Positions 61,584-64,000 of a stretch of DNA of 64,000 bases are shown piece after piece. Made by a program: the position numbers and the translations under genes. Source of the DNA: ZC4RG30 sp046347045 (lineage in GTDB: Bacteria > Pseudomonadota > Gammaproteobacteria > Steroidobacterales > Steroidobacteraceae); contig JAXMGX010000003.1 in the NCBI GenBank assembly GCA_046347045.1, positions 62,001 through 126,000 of the forward strand, written 5' to 3'. Numbering within the stretch: the first letter of the stretch is position 1; the number at the start of each line of letters is the position of its first letter. The notes under the pieces were generated by a model. The model saw nothing but the letters and a program-made list of their open reading frames with translations. It ran no database searches and was not told the origin of the DNA.

Positions 61584-64000
61584 ATGAGCAATCACTCGCT
61601 CGCAGCTGCCATTCGGCAGGTACTGCGAAACGGTTCCGTCGACGCCGCGAATCAGCGCCAGGGTCTCGCCTGCGCGCTGTCCGCGCTGACCTTGGCGGCG
61701 TTGGCGGCAAGCCCGGCGTACACGGCCGAAGAGCCGGCGCTGGAAGAAATCACCGTCACCGGTTCGCGCATCCGGCAGGAAACCGGAATGACCACGCCGG
61801 TGCCGGTCACTTCGGTCACCACCGAAGATCTCAAGATGAGCAATCCGGGCGCCTCGCTGGTGGACCAACTCGACAAGCTGCCGCAGCTCTTCCAGACCGA
61901 ATCCGCCCAGCGCAGCAGCGGCGCGCTGTTCGGCAATGCCGGCGGCAGCTACGTGAATCTGCGCGGCCTCGAAAGCAAGCGCACGCTGGTGCTGCTCGAT
62001 GGCTCGCGCGTGGTGCAGGACGACCGCGGCGGCACGGTCAACATCGGCGTGTTCCCGACCGCGCTGATCAAGAAGGTCGACATCGTCACCGGCGGCGCGT
62101 CGGCGCAGTACGGCGCGGATGCGGTCGGCGGCGTGGTGAACTTCATCCTCGACCGCAACTTCGAAGGCTTCAAGGCCAGCGCCAGCACAGGCATCACCGA
62201 GGTAGGCGATGGGTTCAACCACAAGGGTTCGGTTGCCGGTGGCTTCAAGCTGGGCGAGAAGCTGCACGTCGTGGCCTCGGCCGAGTACAACCACATCGAC
62301 CAGATCATGCGCGACCCCACCACGCTGGGGAGCTGGTTCACGCGCAGGGGTTTCGTCACCAACCCGGCGTTCGTTTCCGCCACGGCCACCCCGGGGGTTC
62401 CGGTGCGGCTGACGCTGGACAACGTCGTCTCCTCGCTGCACTCCCCCACGGGCCGCATCGACACCGCGTATCCGCTGTCGAATGTGCAGACGGCGGCGGG
62501 CGTGCCCTTCACGCTGAAGAACACGGTGTTCCTCGACGATGGCAGCGGCGTGCGGCCGTTCGTCAGTGGTCCGATCACTGCGGGTTCCGGTGGCACGCAG
62601 TCCATGTCGGGCGGCCCGGAATTCGGTCCCGGCAACGAAGCCTTCCCCGGCGGCCCCTATGGCGCGAGGGTCAACGAGAAGGCGGGCTTCCTCGGCCTGA
62701 AATACGACATCAACGACAAGGTGTCGGTGTTCGGCCATGCCTTGTACGGCAGCTCGGCATCGGACCAGCTTGACCAGCGTGGCCTGCCGCACCTGCAGGA
62801 CATCTGGTATGCGACGATCTACTCTGGCAATCCCTACCTGCCGGCTGCCGTGCAGCAGGCGATGACCGCGCAGAACGTAGGCTCGTTCAAGATGCTGAAG
62901 CTGGGCCAGTTCCTGGACGCCAACAACTGGAACGACAGCGAAGAACCCCGCAACAAGCACAGCATGTTCACCTGGAGCGTGGGCGTGGATGCCGACCTGT
63001 TCGCCGACTGGCACCTGCGTGCCACGTGGCAACGGGGTCGTTCGCACAAGTTCACCGCCGTCTACGACGAGCTGCGCGTGGACCGCATGTTCCTGGCACT
63101 GGATGCCGTGACGGTCACGGCGGCCAACGTGGGGAACAGTGGCCTGCCGATCGGCTCGATCACCTGCAACGTCAAGCTCGTGAACCCGACGCCGGCGCAG
63201 CTCGCGGCCGCCGTCGCCCCGAGACTGAACAAGTTCGGGCAGCCGCTGCCCTCGCCCGTGGGCCTGGACAACAGCATCCGCGACTGCGTGCCGCTGAATG
63301 CCTTCGGCCAGGGCAATGTGTCGCAGGCCGCGCGCGACTACCTGGTCGGCGACAAGTGGGGCATCAGCAACGTGCATCAGAACTTCGGTGAAGCCCTGTT
63401 CACCGGCAAGCTGTTCGATGGCTGGGCGGGTGCCGTCAACGCGGCCATCGGCGTCACGTATCGCGCCGAGGACTTCAAGCAGCGCGCCTATCCGGATGAC
63501 CTCGAGCGGGTGGGTCCGCCGCTGAATGCGCCCGCGCTCGGGATTCGCGGCATTCCCTCCGGCTTCACCGGCGGCAGCCCGAACGTCTTCCAGTTCTCGA
63601 CCGTGCCGCCCATCCAGGGCGACTACAACGTGAAAGAAGCCTTTGCGGAAGTCAACGTGCCCATATTCAAGCTGACCACCGGCCAGAAGGCGGATCTGGA
63701 CCTGGCGTACCGCACCTCGGATTACTCGGCGGTGGGCTCGGTCAACGCCTACAAGGCAGGTCTCGACTTCACGGTGTACAGCGACCTGCGCCTGCGGGCC
63801 ACTTATTCGCGCGACGTACGCGAGGCCACTTTCGCCGAGCGCTTCGACGAACAGGGTTCCGGTGGCGCAGTGAACGACCCGAACGTGACGGCCTGCCGTA
63901 ACCTGAGCGGCAATCCCAACGCCGCGGCCGGCTGCAGCGTGCAAATCACGTCGGTGGCCGTGGGCAATCCCAACCTGAAGCCCGAAAAGGCCGATACGGT
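61584..64000 (+). CDS. TonB-dependent outer-membrane receptor (incomplete at window end)
   Basis: At least 805 residues; the frame is open from the ATG at 61584 to the end. CAGGGGG precedes the start. After an extended signal region (about 1-50, ending SPAYTAEEP), a TonB-box/plug opening LEEITVTGSRIRQETG is followed by VLLDGSRVVQDDRGGTVNIGVFPTALIKKVDIVTGGASAQYGADAVGGVVNFIL, the plug consensus of large sphingomonad/xanthomonad-type receptors. Barrel strands follow, with VREATFAERFDEQGSGG near the end, the R-x-A-x-F-xE-RF motif of this class. The substrate is unknown. It is divergent from the DUF6152 operon across 255 bases. Confidence 0.9.
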   Translation, partial: MSNHSLAAAIRQVLRNGSVDAANQRQGLACALSALTLAALAASPAYTAEEPALEEITVTGSRIRQETGMTTPVPVTSVTTEDLKMSNPGASLVDQLDKLPQLFQTESAQRSSGALFGNAGGSYVNLRGLESKRTLVLLDGSRVVQDDRGGTVNIGVFPTALIKKVDIVTGGASAQYGADAVGGVVNFILDRNFEGFKASASTGITEVGDGFNHKGSVAGGFKLGEKLHVVASAEYNHIDQIMRDPTTLGSWFTRRGFVTNPAFVSATATPGVPVRLTLDNVVSSLHSPTGRIDTAYPLSNVQTAAGVPFTLKNTVFLDDGSGVRPFVSGPITAGSGGTQSMSGGPEFGPGNEAFPGGPYGARVNEKAGFLGLKYDINDKVSVFGHALYGSSASDQLDQRGLPHLQDIWYATIYSGNPYLPAAVQQAMTAQNVGSFKMLKLGQFLDANNWNDSEEPRNKHSMFTWSVGVDADLFADWHLRATWQRGRSHKFTAVYDELRVDRMFLALDAVTVTAANVGNSGLPIGSITCNVKLVNPTPAQLAAAVAPRLNKFGQPLPSPVGLDNSIRDCVPLNAFGQGNVSQAARDYLVGDKWGISNVHQNFGEALFTGKLFDGWAGAVNAAIGVTYRAEDFKQRAYPDDLERVGPPLNAPALGIRGIPSGFTGGSPNVFQFSTVPPIQGDYNVKEAFAEVNVPIFKLTTGQKADLDLAYRTSDYSAVGSVNAYKAGLDFTVYSDLRLRATYSRDVREATFAERFDEQGSGGAVNDPNVTACRNLSGNPNAAAGCSVQITSVAVGNPNLKPEKADT

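Noticed and set aside
61362..63944. An 860-codon open frame on the minus strand opposite the TonB receptor
   Set aside because: It is antisense to a clear receptor. Its translation is rich in His/Arg/Val with no domain, as expected for the complementary frame of GC-rich coding DNA.

Overview
The window is high-GC, tightly packed bacterial chromosome. I read 45 protein-coding genes in it, three of them broken: a TonB receptor with an in-frame stop, an MBL-fold hydrolase with an internal deletion, and a ~3,000-residue surface protein split by a frameshift. I see no rRNA, tRNA, CRISPR array, IS element or phage gene. RdgC (known from beta- and gammaproteobacteria), a norCBQD cluster with a DNR-type regulator, TonB receptors, PQQ alcohol dehydrogenase and repeated DUF6152 proteins suggest a soil or freshwater gammaproteobacterium of the Steroidobacteraceae/Nevskiales kind. 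That placement is inference; no marker gene proves it.

Layout. 1-12 kb is a catabolic stretch: an interrupted Oar-like TonB receptor, an aromatic-acid-type MFS permease, a fused DUF6152 protein, an alpha/beta hydrolase, a diheme cytochrome/propeller protein, an aldehyde dehydrogenase, a broken MBL hydrolase, a GMC oxidoreductase and a SnoaL-like protein. 12.2-15 kb is a histidine kinase/response regulator pair followed by a fatty acyl desaturase. 15-28.3 kb is a two-gene cell-surface locus: the frameshifted DUF11/SdrD-repeat protein, translationally coupled to a 1,430-residue OmpA-domain outer-membrane protein. 28.7-33.8 kb holds a LEA14-like lipoprotein, a second MFS permease, an FAD oxidoreductase and an IlvD/Edd dehydratase. 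33.8-36.2 kb is an FMN-binding protein / ApbE / short RnfD operon. 36.4-38.6 kb holds a GFA protein and a periplasmic cyclophilin whose tail runs antisense into a DUF6929 gene.

37.7-49.5 kb is a nitric-oxide block: norC-norB-norQ-orf127-polyferredoxin-norD-DUF6929, a divergent DUF2249 gene sharing a DNR box with norC, the dnr-like regulator itself and nnrS. Inserted in it is a hydroxycinnamoyl-CoA hydratase-lyase / MarR / hotdog-protein module with a palindromic operator. norE and norF lie apart at 58.7-59.6 kb. 49.5-64 kb holds rdgC, a PQQ alcohol dehydrogenase, a methyltransferase, a pseudokinase with a membrane helix and Calx-beta domain, a second fused DUF6152 protein, an SDR, a two-repeat secreted protein, norF-norE, a three-gene operon with a split version of the DUF6152 protein, and the start of another TonB receptor.

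How the genes fit together. Phenylpropanoid and alcohol/aldehyde catabolism (permeases, HCHL, ALDH, GMC, PQQ-ADH) sits beside NO detoxification or denitrification and periplasmic redox genes. The most promising little-described system is the DUF6152 family, present twice as a fused two-part secreted protein and once as two adjacent genes. The FMN_bind/ApbE/RnfD operon and the pseudokinase-Calx-beta protein follow. Sites are packed into short intergenic gaps, and many neighbouring genes overlap or abut.
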